This document shows positions 48,323-59,552 of a DNA stretch of 64,000 nt, piece by piece. Source of the DNA: Diphasiastrum complanatum. Lineage: Eukaryota > Streptophyta > Lycopodiopsida > Lycopodiales > Lycopodiaceae. Both the position numbers and the translations under genes were made by a program. The notes beneath the pieces were generated by a model. The model ran no database searches. It was given only the letters and a program-made list of their open reading frames with translations, and was not told the origin of the DNA. Positions within the stretch are counted from its first letter, which is position 1; each line of letters starts with the position of its first letter. Location of the stretch: the NCBI GenBank assembly GCA_029204225.1, contig MU831907.1, positions 33,284-97,283 on the forward strand. The letters are read 5' to 3'.

Positions 48323-48331
48323 CCTATTTAA
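48323..48331 (-). promoter_or_regulatory. TATA-like box upstream of the small hAT ORF
   Basis: TTAAATAGG on the minus strand, about 105 bases before ATG 48219. Between them are repeats of CTCTCACAATGC (plus strand). Confidence 0.35.
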
Positions 48332-48369
48332 CCCCACAGCCTGTTCCCCCATGTGCAGTTGTTGATGAT

Positions 48370-48720
48370 CCCTCCATGTGCCCTTGTACTTGTCCCCATT
48401 AATTCTGATGTGCTACTGTACCTGCTCCATGTACCTGTATCACATGCTACACTCCGATTGGGTCCGTGTTCTGCTCCCCCACAGTGCCCATGTGACGGCG
48501 TACCTGTCCGGATTTGTCCCATGTGCCTCTGTACCTGCCCCCATGTGATGCTCCCCCCCTATGTTGGTCTCCCATTGGCCCCATGGTCTGCTCACCCACA
48601 GTGCCCATGTGCCTCTGTACTTGCCCCCATGTGATGCTACCCCCTTGTGTTGGTCTCCCATTGGCCCCTCGGTCTGCTCACCCGTAGTGCCCATGTGCCA
48701 CTGCACCAGTCCCTTGCATC
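48370..48720 (+). repeat. Subterminal tandem repeats of the hAT right end
   Basis: About four diverged units of 85-100 bases, each with a CCCATGTGCC, TGTACCTGCCCC-like and CTGCTC-CCCACAGTG-like phrase. The last two, starting near 48520 and 48610, are the most alike. Subterminal repeats commonly bind hAT transposase. Confidence 0.8.
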
Positions 48721-48834
48721 ATGTATTGTACCCTCTTTTTTTACACCCAAAACCCCTTCTTTTTGTTTTTTTTTGGTAGTTAATATGCAAAAAAAAAATT
48801 ATTAAAAATATTTAAATTTTTTTTATTAAAAATG

Positions 48835-48928
48835 GTACCGTCCTGGTACCGCGGGTCTGAGGGCGGTACCATATCGGCAGTACCACTGATATGGTACCGG
48901 CGGTACCATACCAGTGGTACCACGGGGT
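48835..48928. repeat. GGTACC palindrome cluster at the hAT right end
   Basis: Six GGTACC or near-GGTACC hexamers occur in 94 bases. A smaller cluster (two) sits at the left end, 36136-36152. Confidence 0.9.
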
Positions 48929-48936
48929 ACTATGAT

Positions 48937-49200
48937 ACAACCCAATGTCTTATTGAATCATTATATCTGATATTTTGATTTGCAACCAATGCAGATCTGC
49001 ATTGAGAGAAAACAAATTAGAAAACAAACTTGCATAAGCATATTCAATTAAGCATCTGATATAAATTACAAAATACCTACTTGAATGTATGAATCCTTCT
49101 GTTTTGGTAACCTCCTCTTGAAAGATTATGAGTATCCTTGCAGTATTGTCGCTTTCGTTTTTTGCTATTAGCTTTCTTATTTGATATTTCCACATCTTTT
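48937..49200 (-). pseudogene. Exon-like piece with basic motif, upstream of the hAT insertion
   Basis: The minus strand reads DVEISNKKANSKKRKRQY and then CKDTHNLSRGGYQN before a GTAGGT donor near 49083. An acceptor CTCAATGCAG follows at about 48990, with open sequence up to the hAT target site. The Lys/Arg-rich patch resembles the basic motif of plant Ptta/En/Spm-type transposon proteins. It is on the same strand as the Ulp1-type exons. Inferred exon only. Confidence 0.3.
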
Positions 49201-49204
49201 AGTA

Positions 49205-49959
49205 ATTGTTGAAGGGTTTGCGGATCCCAAGGCAACCCTAACCCTAGTTAATAAGTGAGAGAGATTTGGCACCCTGCGTGTGTAAGTCCAACCCGATGAT
49301 CACATAGTTATTTGATTGATTAGTTACAAGTCAATAAAAGGACCCCAATTTCTAGGTGCTAGACAGAATTTGCACTAAATTTTTCAAAGCAAAAGTGGAT
49401 GAAGTAAATCTGAGTTCACACGTGTGAAATAGCTTAAAAAAATTAGATTTATCATTTAGAAAGTTTCATCCATTCATAGGATCATAGATCCAAACAATTC
49501 TTCTTGGATTGAAGAAAATTGAAAAATAGTCAAAATTTGTTATTTTTGACTCCTACAATAAAGGATCTTAGATAGTACAGCCTTCAAGCATGTAAAACTC
49601 TGTTTTTCTTCTTCAACATGCCTCACTTGAATGTCAAGAACTCTCCTTAGGATCCACAAATCCTCTTGAGGTCACTTGCTCACAAACTAGCCTTGATTAG
49701 CTTTCTATTCATATGCTACATGGATGGAAGAGATGAGAAGTAACATAGCCCCCACTCTATCTCGATTAGAGGCCTCACACGTGCTGCTACAGTAGGCCGT
49801 ACAGCTCTGAAATCAGAGAAAAAGATATGTTAATAAGTGATGATAAGAGTGGATCTAGTTATCTCAAAATCGAGTGCTAGTAAGAGGCAAAATTTCATCA
49901 ACAATGATGAGAAGTCATTCCATTTGATAAAGCAATGATTACATGTGTATTCTCCTATC
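49205..49959 (-). other. Probable interior of a truncated copia-like element
   Basis: AT-rich, with no coding motif. Lies downstream (minus strand) of the primer site at 49961, so it would be leader and remaining interior. No left LTR was found. Confidence 0.4.
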
Positions 49960-49960
49960 A

Positions 49961-50520
49961 AGCTCTGATACCATGAGAACTTTTTCACACGTGTGAACCA
50001 GTTGCAAGTACAAGGATCAAGGAAATGAATGTTTGCACACTAAACTAGCTTCTATTCCAAAAACAAAGAGATGGAAAACATTGGCAAGCTAGTTAGCAAG
50101 AAGGCAAGAGCATTCATCACAATCTAAATATCATTACACCTCCAATGGATCAAATGGAAGCTTTACTTGAAGAAGTGTATTCTTGAGGTACAAAGCCACC
50201 TTATTTATAATACAAGAGGCCTTCTAGAACTCGTGGAGAGAGAAAGCAACCTAGATGCCACATTACCTCTACCTCTCTACTAGATGACAAAAAGAGAAAT
50301 GGATAAGACTTGAGAATCTCTCTTTTTGAGAATCCTTGACCTACAAGAGTAGCCTCACATGCTTCTCGATAGGTTCTAGACCTACACATCACTATGGAGA
50401 CTAAAAATCTACCTTGACTCAACTTGGAAAGTTACTAGACTAGTCTACCTCAAGTTTGGACAAACTCCAAAACTTGAATCTCTAGGTTTAATATTATTTT
50501 AATGTTACAATATTTTCACA
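49961..50520 (-). repeat. LTR plus primer-binding site of a copia-like element
   Basis: TGGTATCAGAGC (49961-49972, minus) directly follows an LTR end AAAAAGTTCTCA. The LTR would run from 50520 (TGTGAAAATATTG) down to 49973, 548 bases. No partner LTR was identified, so the outer limit rests on the TG/CA rule. Confidence 0.6.
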
Positions 50521-50946
50521 CCCACTTTTTTTTTTAATTTGAATAATTAGAGAGGCAGAAATGGACCGATAGAATTCAGAGGCCAGGGTCCTCCTCTCTA
50601 CTATAAAAAGAGACCAACTCGAGTTGCTCCTCATGTTCATTTTCTCATTTCAATAAAGTTGATTGGTTCTCTTCAGACATGGATTGATGAATGTGCTTGC
50701 TCTTCTTCTTTCCTCGGTTTGCTAATTGTTGGATCTGATTAATGGATGTTAGAGTTAGATGTGAATCCTCCATTCATGATTGAAATCTGAACTACAGCAT
50801 TGCTCTCATGGGAACAAACCTACGCGTGACAACTAACTTCGTCTCTTTGATGGTAGATTGACTAGATCTTGGATTTCAGGTTAGGCAAGGAAAGAAACCC
50901 ACTACAATAACTTTAAATTCTCAGAATGAATAGAATGCAATATTAC
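50521..50946 (+). other. Unassigned sequence with TATA-like and polyadenylation-like motifs
   Basis: Plus-strand CTATAAAAAG at about 50600 followed by AATAAAG at about 50653 has the look of a retroelement LTR core, but no flanking repeat was found. Confidence 0.3.
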
Positions 50947-51510
50947 CTGCATTTGTTCATATTCAATTCTAATGTCTAAAATATCTTTTTTTAATGACTC
51001 ATATTTTGTTCAAAGTTCTAAATTTTCTTGCTGCAACTTTTGTACAAAACTGTCTCTCTTGATTGTAGGAGGACATAGATCTGATGTGACTCTCCAAAAA
51101 CTAAATCCTCTACATTAAAAATGTATTTGCATAAGTTTTCAATCTTTCACAATATCCCAATAAACCATTATGCCCATTGTAGATCGAAACAACTAGCTGA
51201 GTTATTGAGGAGAAGACATGATGTTTTAGGGTAATAGGATCTTCAGGATACAAAGACCCATTTGTCCACAAATCCAAATTCTTCTTTCCTTCAATCCTAT
51301 AACGTAGGCGATTTTTAGCAGATATTGATGATCCTTTGACTCCTCTTTTCTGTAAAGGTGCCAAGTCAATAGGAATGTCCAAATGAAGATGATACAAAGT
51401 CGTCATTATACAAAGTACAAAATCAGTGGCAAGCTTCAAAGTACTGAAAATATAAATACTATGAAATATTTGAATGCAAATACATTCTTACCTGATGCAA
51501 GATAACCCAT
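50947..51510 (-). pseudogene. Exon-like region with coiled-coil patch
   Basis: Three possible exons on the minus strand: one ending KWVILHQ|GTAAGA at 51492; one after TTTTCAG (51454) with the open stretch KLATDFVLCIMTTLYHLHLD to RLRYRIEGKKNLDLWTNG; and one reading FWRVTSDLCPPTIKRDSFVQ, KLQQENLEL, a TGA, then KYESLKKDILDIRIEYEQMQ|GTAATA at 50947. Good splice signals and a coiled-coil-like end argue for a former gene; the stop argues it is dead. Family not recognised with certainty; plant transposon proteins have similar FWRV/coiled-coil patches. Confidence 0.35.
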
Positions 51511-51830
51511 TTCTGATGAAAGCTCCTGTAATGGTGACCCCTTCCATATTCAAATATGGATATGGCGCTAATATTTTAATTTCCACCACAAGATGCACTC
51601 ATATTTTGATTTCATGAGGGAATACACATTCAAAGTCATATCTATAAATTTTTTGCTAAACAAAATGGAAGACATCCAATTTCATATGAGAGCTTCGGTA
51701 ATGGTGATCCCCTCCTTATTCAAATATGGCGATGGTGCTCATATTTTGATTTTCACATCAAGATGGAGCTCATAATTTGATTATACATTCAAAATCATAT
51801 TTGTTAAACTGTGGTTGAACAACATGCAAC
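51509..51830 (+). repeat. Diverged tandem duplication, about 160 bp
   Basis: 51509-51667 and 51675-51830 share CATTTCTGATGAAAGCTC-like starts, TAATGGTGA-CCC, TATTCAAATATGG and CTCATATTTTGAT phrases. The duplication covers the end of an exon-like piece. Confidence 0.75.
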
Positions 51831-51844
51831 CATAACAATAGTTG

Positions 51845-52060
51845 TTTTTCTTAACCATAAATGTAGAGACTCGCCATTGGGTAGTTGAATAGCCACTATA
51901 CCGATCCCATGAATCTTACAAATTTTTCAATTGGCATGCGACACAATGTTCCCACTATCAAGAGGTAATAATTTCATAAACCAATCCCCATTCTCTATCA
52001 TATACTTTGTAGATCAGAATCAATATACCATGACTGATCTTCATGGTGATGAAAGGGCCC
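51845..52060 (-). pseudogene. Ty1/copia protease relic
   Basis: The minus strand reads DQSWYIDSD, then (other frame) NGDWFMKLLPLDSGNIVSHA, a stop, KICKIHGIGIVAIQLPNGES. This corresponds to the copia protease active-site region (WYIDSGA) and the following beta-strands. The expected DSGA reads DSDL, and stops are present. A small fragment. Confidence 0.75.
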
Positions 52061-53203
52061 AATAATAAATGTTGATTGCTCACCAACACTTTCTTCAATG
52101 AAATTTTTGTTGGAATTTGATGTTTCAAGCAGAAGAGTAGAGATGTCCTACTTTTACAGATTCCTAATGTACCTAGATAGAGTAGAGCTCTTAACTATAG
52201 CTACTACTGCTAATTAAGATCTTTCCTCTTCTAAGGTGCAATGATCAGTTCCTGATCTTTTGCTAATTTGATTATGATAACCTTTTGTGCAGAATAACAA
52301 ATAGAACAAATAACAGATGATCTTAGAGGAACATTTGATAGGTGTAATGCATTCATAGTTATGTGTCATAGATAACAGATAAAGAAAATTTGTTTAATCA
52401 CAATGATTCCTAGAGCGCTGCTTGGCATACCACACAACGCGTTATCGCAAGAGAAACTCGGATAGAATAGATGAGGAATGCTTACTACCAAATACTTCTA
52501 TCTATATTTCTCTATGTCTAATCTTAGAGGTGTGGGTGATTTAGCTCGTCTCACTTACTAGTGAATGGTTTTTCATCCTCACATTCAGAGTCCAATGATT
52601 CAGACTTCTTGGTTACTACCATGGCAATTAAATTTATTGTACAAGTTTGCTTCTCTTGGGCTATCTCATCATAATCTTTTCCATTATGCATTCTTTGGTA
52701 TGCACAACATGGTACTATGTGATGTTGTATTTCGATAAGCAGGCAAGGTTGCTCCACATGACCTGGATTTCGATATGATGTATGGCCCATTTACATAGTT
52801 CAAGATTTGTCGCTAGTTTTTTTTGCTTACAGGTGCAGAGGCTTCTGTTTTCCTTTGGGTTCTTTTCCCTATTAGTGTACCTGCAAATGTGCAACTGTTT
52901 ATTGTTCAAGGTAGTGCTGTCACAGATCCTTGATGACCACGCCTCCATCGATGCCTTTACTGGTTTTATATTTGTGGAGCTAGTTCCTAGTGGTTCTATG
53001 TGGAGTTACTGGCATTTTTGTTTTCCATTGAATGCATTTGAGCCATTTTTTGAGGATGCTGTTTTACATTCATGGGATTTATCGGTACCTTGGAATCTCA
53101 ATGGTGCAATAGGAATCCTGATTCTGTTGTTTTGTCATGCCTATGATAATCACCATGATCCCTTTCCTTGGCATTCTTGGATCATTTGCCTAGCTTTGGT
53201 TTA
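52061..53203. other. Unassigned sequence with one long hydrophobic open frame
   Basis: A 140-codon plus-strand frame at 52782-53204 encodes a hydrophobic, aromatic-rich sequence (LLFSFGFFSLLVYLQ and similar) without known motifs, which overlaps minus-strand frames. I do not think it is a proven gene. Confidence 0.3.
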
Positions 53204-53469
53204 ATTTCTTGCCTCTTATGTTTGGTTTACTAGCAGCAGCCATGTTCATGTTCGTTCAGTATTTTTGTTGTAAAGTTGGTGCTCATATGTTCATGCAGAT
53301 TCTAGAGCACTCTTATTCTCTGAGGGTTTGACAGAGATTTCTTGCCTCTTATGTTTGGTTTACTAGCAGCAGCCATGTTCATGTTCGTTCAGTATTTTTG
53401 TTGTAAAGTTGGTGCTCATATGTTCATGCAGATTCTAGAGCACTCTTATTCTCTGAGAGTTTGACAGAG
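53204..53469 (+). repeat. Recent 133-bp tandem duplication
   Basis: 53204-53336 and 53337-53469 are direct repeats. I see a single mismatch (GAGGGTTTG versus GAGAGTTTG). Near-identity means a recent event or an assembly duplication. Confidence 0.93.
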
Positions 53470-54858
53470 ATTTCACAGTAGTTTTTTCAGAAGAAGAACT
53501 GCAACTGGCCCAATAAAATACTTCTTAGAATGGAAAGTAATTACCACCAGTGACCAGCATCCTCAAAAATTCAAAGACTCAAAATCGGTTGAGAGTAACG
53601 TCCTTTGAACACTTATACAGGCCTCTGTGTTCCTTCATGTAAATGAGCAGAAGAGATGAGAAAGACTTTGTTTATTGATATAAAAATGAATACATTCCAC
53701 CTAACCAATTCCCAATGCCTCAGCATAACATTATCAACAACCCCGCAACAAAAAATAGCAAACAATATGATTGAGTCCAGCCTTTTTCCAACTTAACGGA
53801 TTTCTCATAATCTAAGCACCTGGAACTTTTGGAAAATAATTATCAAGTCAGCTATCTATTCCTCTGAACGGTTATGACCTTGTGGTCAAGAACAATTTGC
53901 AGCGCCATTCAATATATGGAGAAACACATTTACTCCTAACATGTGTGCACGCATACTCAAAACATGTGTTTCTGAAGATTCAATAGCTTAAAAGTGTTCC
54001 TGCCCCACTTGAGGTATGCATTGTTTCTTTTGGCTTCACAGTTGATATGAAAATTGCATCAATAGCCAGTAAAAGACTTGAGGAAGACCTGAATATGAAG
54101 AGTATTTATAGAAAGTCTGCTAGTCATGCAGACAAGTAGCTAGACAAAATCAATCAACCAACTTCGCTTTGGAAGTTTTAAGGTTTTGCAAGCGTCAGTT
54201 CAAGAAAAACAGAATGGGACTTGATGAAAGAACAGCTGTTCCCATAAGTTATGCCCTATATGCTTCATGCTTATGTTGGGCATGTTGACAAGTAGTGACT
54301 GCTCTCCTTTTGAAGAGCTATTAAATTTGCATTCACTGTAGCATTTGAGAAAGCTATCTATTCGTTGTAGTTGGTGAACATGAGGACTGAATTTCCTTAC
54401 ATTGGTCCCTCCTCCACCCTAAATAATTAACAGCTCTCAGAAATATTGTGGTCTTGAGCAAATAGACGATACTCGGTACATCCAACAGCAGATCTGTCTA
54501 TCACCATGGAGCCTCCCCTGTAATGATGAAGGGATCTATAAACACACATTTCTTACTCTATTCCCTCACTATCATCTTTCATTGTTCAAGAGCCGAATAG
54601 CTGGATGCTACAAAAACAAATTCTAAGGAGCTGCATTTCACCTCATTTTAACCACTGCTTGACTTATGCTTATCATAACAGCCACGATGGTAAGCAACAA
54701 ACACCTCTTCGGCAGTAACCGTATGTTTTAACTTTGCCGATCCAAGACTGGAGGGGGTTAACTGATCAAAAGTGCGAATGATGGGTGGTAGAAGCAGATC
54801 CGTTGGACGATCAAGAGCCAAAACTCGCTGACATTGACTGCATATATGTCAACAATAA

Positions 54859-54861
<3 letters not shown>

Positions 54862-54938
<77 letters not shown>
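54862..54938 (+). repeat. (CT)n microsatellite, 77 bp
   Basis: Uninterrupted CT dinucleotides. Arg-Glu-rich frames on the minus strand are artefacts of the repeat. Confidence 0.97.
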
Positions 54939-54940
<2 letters not shown>

Positions 54941-56544
54941 CAGATTATATACAAATCTTAAGTGCATAGAATTTGGGATGTACAACTCGAGGTGAAGGTG
55001 TGGGCTGCTGTGTTTCATGGAGGTTGATTGGGTGCGCTGCCCTATTCGTCCTAGATACCTTGATACCAGGTTATCACATGGATTGAGATTTATACTTGGA
55101 CAAATGATATGCCGAAGATAAGCATGAGCCAGGAAACTAGAGTCTAGTTTCAGGATTTTTCAAAGTGTTTGACTTAGCTCTTGCTTCACGTCATACAATG
55201 AGGATCCTCTTATGGAGTGTGCCTTATCTGTCTCAAAGATTAAAATTCATATTGATAGATGACTCAAGATAATGCATCTATCACATGTTTCTCTTTTCCT
55301 TGCGTGGATGCTATTACCATAAAGACTCTGGTCTAACGGCCTCTCAAATCTGGATAACCACAATAGTTTTCAATGTATCGTCATCTACCTATACACAAAA
55401 CTCAAACACATATAAATAATGATTCGATATCAATTATTAGACTATGGAATGCAACTCCTTTTTTAATAGCGTTTTTTGTGCTGAAATGACCACCTCTCTC
55501 TCAAAGGTTGCAGGCCTCCCCTCTTGCCATAATCACTTGCATTTGTCTCTATGGAAAAAGTTTCTGAGAGTCCCCTCTCGTGTCCGAGTTGCCAGGCAAA
55601 GATCACAATCAATCTTGATGGCACATGCCACAAACTACCGCTTTCAACTAGTTTGTTTTTGGGTTTACTTTAATGCTAGGCCTTAATACTTGCATGCTTA
55701 CATTTGAAATTGAGGTAGGGATATGACAGCATATAACACATACTTGAGCGAAAAATATGCCGGCCACTAGTCATACCGGCATGATAGTGCTACAAGTTTG
55801 CATAATGAAAGTAAGCAAACATGGTTACAAGTGCAGGTAGAAAAATGATAACATCGATAATTAGCCATCAATCAACCTTGTGCTTCCAAAAAGCATATCC
55901 AACTCAGTTTTCAAAGTGGAGATGAATTGGACATACATTACTCAAAACCTAAGCTTTCATACAAGTTAGGTCACCTGCATGGTTTACTGAAAAGAGATCG
56001 ATAGGAGAAGATCCATTGCTGCAGACAATAAAAAACAATTAATAAACAGCATAATATCAAATCTTCATCAAGCATGTTATAGTGAAAGCAATCTGGTCCC
56101 ATAGCAAGAGAGCAACATAAAAGAAAAATTGGAATATGCCATTGTACAGGTGAAAAAAGGACACATGACTAGGGTGCTGATTAATCAATAACACAATGTA
56201 AGGTGCAGTACCAGCAAAAGGTCAATTGCTGAAACATGGTGGTACCGGCAAAAGTAATGTAACATGTTAACTCCATGTTCCTGCAAGACAACTCATGCTG
56301 TATGTAAAAGGGCCATGGATATAGAACTTCATAGAAGCTTTATGACAAAGGGGCAAACCTATCCACCGGTTATAACTCATAGTGTAACCTTGCCAAAACC
56401 TGAACTCAAATTCTTTATAAAGTATGTATCTGAAACTAAGAGAGAACACTATCCAGTTTATTCTTAGACCGCCAAGTCTAGCAAGCAAACTTCTCAAAAC
56501 TTGTGAAATCTCTCTCGTCAGAAGCCAGATATGCACAGATTAAG

Positions 56545-56591
56545 ATGTGTGTGTGCGTGTGTGAGAGAGAGAGAGAGGTTGGGGGGGGGGA
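56545..56591 (+). repeat. Compound (GT)n(GA)n plus poly-G tract
   Basis: Short GT, then GA, then about ten G. A likely source of indels. Confidence 0.9.
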
Positions 56592-56895
56592 GGCACACTT
56601 TATTTCATATCCACGTCAAGTAAGATAGCACGTCATGACATATCCACGTCAAGAAAGATAGCACTCAAATATGACATAAACCACTGGCAATCTGTAACCT
56701 AATATAATCCACTCACATACTCTTAGACTATGTGCTGCAACATCATTTTCCCGTCACTAGCGCTCCTTATAGATGGAGACCACGAGCACGAAGATAGGTC
56801 CACGTTAGCTTTCGCACAATCATGCAGAGACCAATGTTTTAAGTTTCCCTCACTTCTCCAAAGGTGAAGAAAAGACATCTCTAAGGTCAGGCAAG

Positions 56896-57192
56896 GTTGC
56901 AGTCCGCGATCCGGGATTTCCCATTAGGGTTTCCCGGAACGCAATTTTTTTTTTTGTATAGTTGCCAATATGGGTATCATGTGAAAGGATATCAAAAAAG
57001 CAATTGTTATGCAGATCTGTTGCTTGGTTTCAGATGGCTGCGGGCTACATTCATTAGAAATCTGGACATCAGTAGATGGTTTAAGAAAACTGGCTACATT
57101 TTCATATGGTTTCAGAAATTTGAACTGTGTAGTTTGCCGACTGTTTCGCACGATCCAGAACGTTTTTGCAGCGGATCGCGATCCGCTGCAAC
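56896..57192. mobile_element. MITE-like element with GTTGCAG inverted ends
   Basis: The left end GTTGCAGTCCGCGATCC and right end (reverse complement) GTTGCAGCGGATCGCGATCC give a 7-bp perfect terminal inverted repeat followed by a shared CGCGATCC. The interior has no gene. Adjacent 8-base flanks do not match, so the target duplication is absent or decayed. A hAT relic follows at 57300. Interpretation uncertain. Confidence 0.35.
57166..57191. repeat. Perfect 26-bp palindrome
   Basis: The half-site TTGCAGCGGATCG is followed directly by its exact reverse complement. The core GATCGCGATC resembles AATCGCGATT in the hAT terminus at 63165-63175. Confidence 0.93.
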
Positions 57193-57299
57193 ACAGGGTG
57201 CAGGGTAGTAGTAAAGAGCAAACCCAATCAACTGACATCCATACTTCGTCATCGAAATGCACATAAGCATAATTTTAGATGGCTAGAGCAATGTAACGA

Positions 57300-57720
57300 A
57301 CCACCACATCTTTAACATTATGATGCCCACTTGGGTGGGCATCACCACGCTTTTTAGTGCCATTAACACCAGACATTGTTGTGATGGGGCAGTGTAGATT
57401 CTAGCACGTGAGGCAGGCTGTTGAGGACATGGAGCCAAACAATGTGGTAAGGGGGGATCACATATAGTGCCTCAAATTGTGCTTCAATGAGGACAATAGA
57501 AAACAAGGCATACCAACACATATTCTGGACTCCATGTGCCATGCACCGCTTATCGATTGAGGATATTGCAAGGTTGTCTAGGGTCAAAGAGGTGGTGGAT
57601 GTGGCATGTTACCTTGTAAAGTTTGTCAACAAAATTTTGAGGTCCTTACAATGTACAAAGGATTCAAATCCCTGGAAATTTGAAAACCTCCCCTGTTTGC
57701 TTTCTTGTTCATCATTTTGA
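57300..57720 (+). pseudogene. hAT transposase relic (DUF659-like region)
   Basis: From about 57460 the plus strand reads SASNCASMRTIENKAYQHIF and WTPCAMHRL, then IEDIARLSRVKEVVDVACYL and VKFVNKILRSLQ, matching the hAT patch found at 39930-40110 in the large element (NATNC, HIVHTPCAAH, IDLLMGDIGALPWV). Only this part is recognisable; frames before 57460 are broken. Confidence 0.75.
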
Positions 57721-57883
57721 AGCACTTGCTAACGGTTCACAAATAGTGGTTGTTTTGAACCATTGGGCACAATGAAATGGGTCACGAGAACCTGGAGCTA
57801 AGCTCTTTAAGATATTGTATTGTTGTCACCATCTTGGGATGAGGCCGGGTCTATTGTAGGACTACAACCGATATAGTCTATTG

Positions 57884-58154
57884 AGAGAGAGAGAGAGCTT
57901 TATTCACGTCTTTTAATGCCAGAAGGCATATAAGACCAAGTAAGTACATCTCAGGTGTGATAAATACTGAAAGGAGCATATAAATGTTTCCATAACCAAA
58001 CAACAACTACTACTAGATATTAACCTATCAATATCTCCTTTGCCCTCAAGACGTGAAAATCTGAGATATGGTACAATGGGGAGTCATATATCCAAAGCTA
58101 TGCAATAACCGTCTAGATATGATATTAATGTCATGTCACCACAGGACCACTGTT

Positions 58155-58197
<43 letters not shown>

Positions 58198-58440
58198 CTT
58201 TTCCATGCCAAAAGGCATATAAGACTAGTAAATGTACATGTCAAGTATGTGGTACCGATGGAGTGTATGAAACGTCTCCAAAACAGAAACAAAAATAACA
58301 TATCTGAATACTATGAACTGAACTAAAATGAGATATGAAATATGAAATATGAAACATGTGGGAGCATATGTATGGCTAAGTATCTGAGTGTTGTGAATGA
58401 GGTATGACACTATCATCCGATCTTGTCCTGTTGATGCTAT
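57884..58440. repeat. Two related copies of a (GA)n-headed repeat
   Basis: 57884 and 58153 each begin TTGAGAGAGA, followed by TCTTTT, ATGCCA, AAGGCATATAAGAC. The long GA run is 58155-58195. The region lies downstream (minus strand) of the LINE C-terminus, so it may be LINE 3' tail. Confidence 0.55.
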
Positions 58441-58572
58441 TCAGCATGAAGGACCACTAGTAGTCGCTGACGTCGTCTAAGGGGATGAGATCTCCTCGTG
58501 ATAGGTCGAGTAGCTCGTGTTGCAACATGAGTATGAGTAGGACGTTGTCTCTGATCTCCATGAGCAGGTAAG

Positions 58573-58612
58573 TCGTCGTCGTCATCATCATCGTCATCAT
58601 CATCATCATCAG
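58573..58612 (+). repeat. (GTC/ATC)n trinucleotide repeat
   Basis: About 40 bases of GTC and ATC triplets. On the minus strand they would encode poly-Asp, so an acidic coding tract is possible but unproven. Confidence 0.9.
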
Positions 58613-59011
58613 ATGCAAGGTCCCGTCACCTTCTCCCAGAGATGAAGGAGGTAATCTGAGGCTGAGAAATATGACTCTGCTGGGCTGTCTAACATAGGTC
58701 TTGTCGCAGTAGAAACATCTCTCGTATCATGGTGCAACACATCGACAGTCCTCATAAGATATGAGTGATCGCAGTATGATAGGCGCATCACGAAACAAAC
58801 AATGGTATCTCCCTCTGACCTCATAGTTTACAGGGCACCTAAAGATAAAGTGCTCCTCCGGCTCCACCTCAACCAAGGAACATAATTGGTAGTTCCGCTT
58901 CTCTCTCGCGACACCATGGAACCTCCCAGTCTCAATAAATCTGATCCTGTGTGATAATCCCGAGTCTAGATAGTGTGGCAGAACTGGGAACCCTGCTATG
59001 TCTAGCTCCAT
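58600..59011 (-). pseudogene. LINE C-terminal zinc-binding region
   Basis: 59011-58727 on the minus strand reads GLSHRIRFIETGRFHGVARE, then YQLCSLVEVEPEEHFIFRCP and NYEVRGRYHCLF. The C-x(n)-HF-x(3)-C pattern with IETGR and CPVNYEVR is the zinc-knuckle region at the end of LINE-type reverse transcriptases. After 58727 a related frame shift gives further open sequence. The RT part of what is probably the same element lies at 63190-63967. Confidence 0.75.
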
Positions 59012-59019
59012 AAATGGGT

Positions 59020-59552
59020 CCGGTAATAGCCTAGCTTAACCCCAAGCTATCGCCGCCAAGTACGATCGAGATATGCCCGATATAAGAAGCGTTTGATGTA
59101 TTGATGGGTACCTAAGGGGAGACCTTGAATGGAAATACCAAATGACTCAAGGAGGAAGTGGGATGCCTAAGAGAACCATGACAGCTTGTATCCCTGTAAT
59201 AGATCCTAACACCACAGTAGGGCAAACACTAACTGATCCACCCAACCTTGCCTACTCCCTGATATAGAGTAAGCCCCTCCTAGCCCAGTGTGAGAACTGG
59301 TAGCATGCAACTGCCAAGTGTCGGCCACGTGTCACTGACATGGCCGACTGCACATCGGGACCCAACTGGGGGCCCTGTCCTGCTGACAGGGTCCCTAGAC
59401 TGTGTTAGGCCCGCCATGGCTATGGACCGCGTTGGGGCACACTACTCACACTGTCTTGCCCTGTTGGTCGTGTACCCTGGACACGACCCTGACTGTGGTA
59501 TCTAACCTATCTGTGTTCTCTAGGGTTCGGCACTGGTCACGAGCTCGTAACA
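59020..59552 (-). repeat. 3' LTR of the chromodomain gypsy element (outer end not fixed)
   Basis: The minus strand reads TGTTACGAGCTCGTGACC at 59552, immediately after the purine tract AAGGGGGAGGGAG (59553-59565). The other LTR is missing, so the far end cannot be set by comparison; I give an approximate limit. Confidence 0.6.

Larger units (their letters stand above)
53470..56880. other. Intergenic, nothing recognised apart from a (CT)n run
   Basis: No protein family, LTR or RNA gene identified. Small open frames around 55444-55686 and 56264-56536 have no known motif. Confidence 0.4.

Noticed and set aside
50521-50946. Solo LTR with TATA and AATAAA motifs
   Set aside because: No repeat boundaries or target duplication found; kept only as unassigned sequence.
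52782-53204. 140-codon hydrophobic plus-strand frame
   Set aside because: No signal peptide or transmembrane layout I trust, no family resemblance and no promoter or splice context; left as unassigned.
56888-57200. 8-bp target duplication around the MITE-like element
   Set aside because: The flanks CAGGCAAG and ACAGGGTG do not match well enough.
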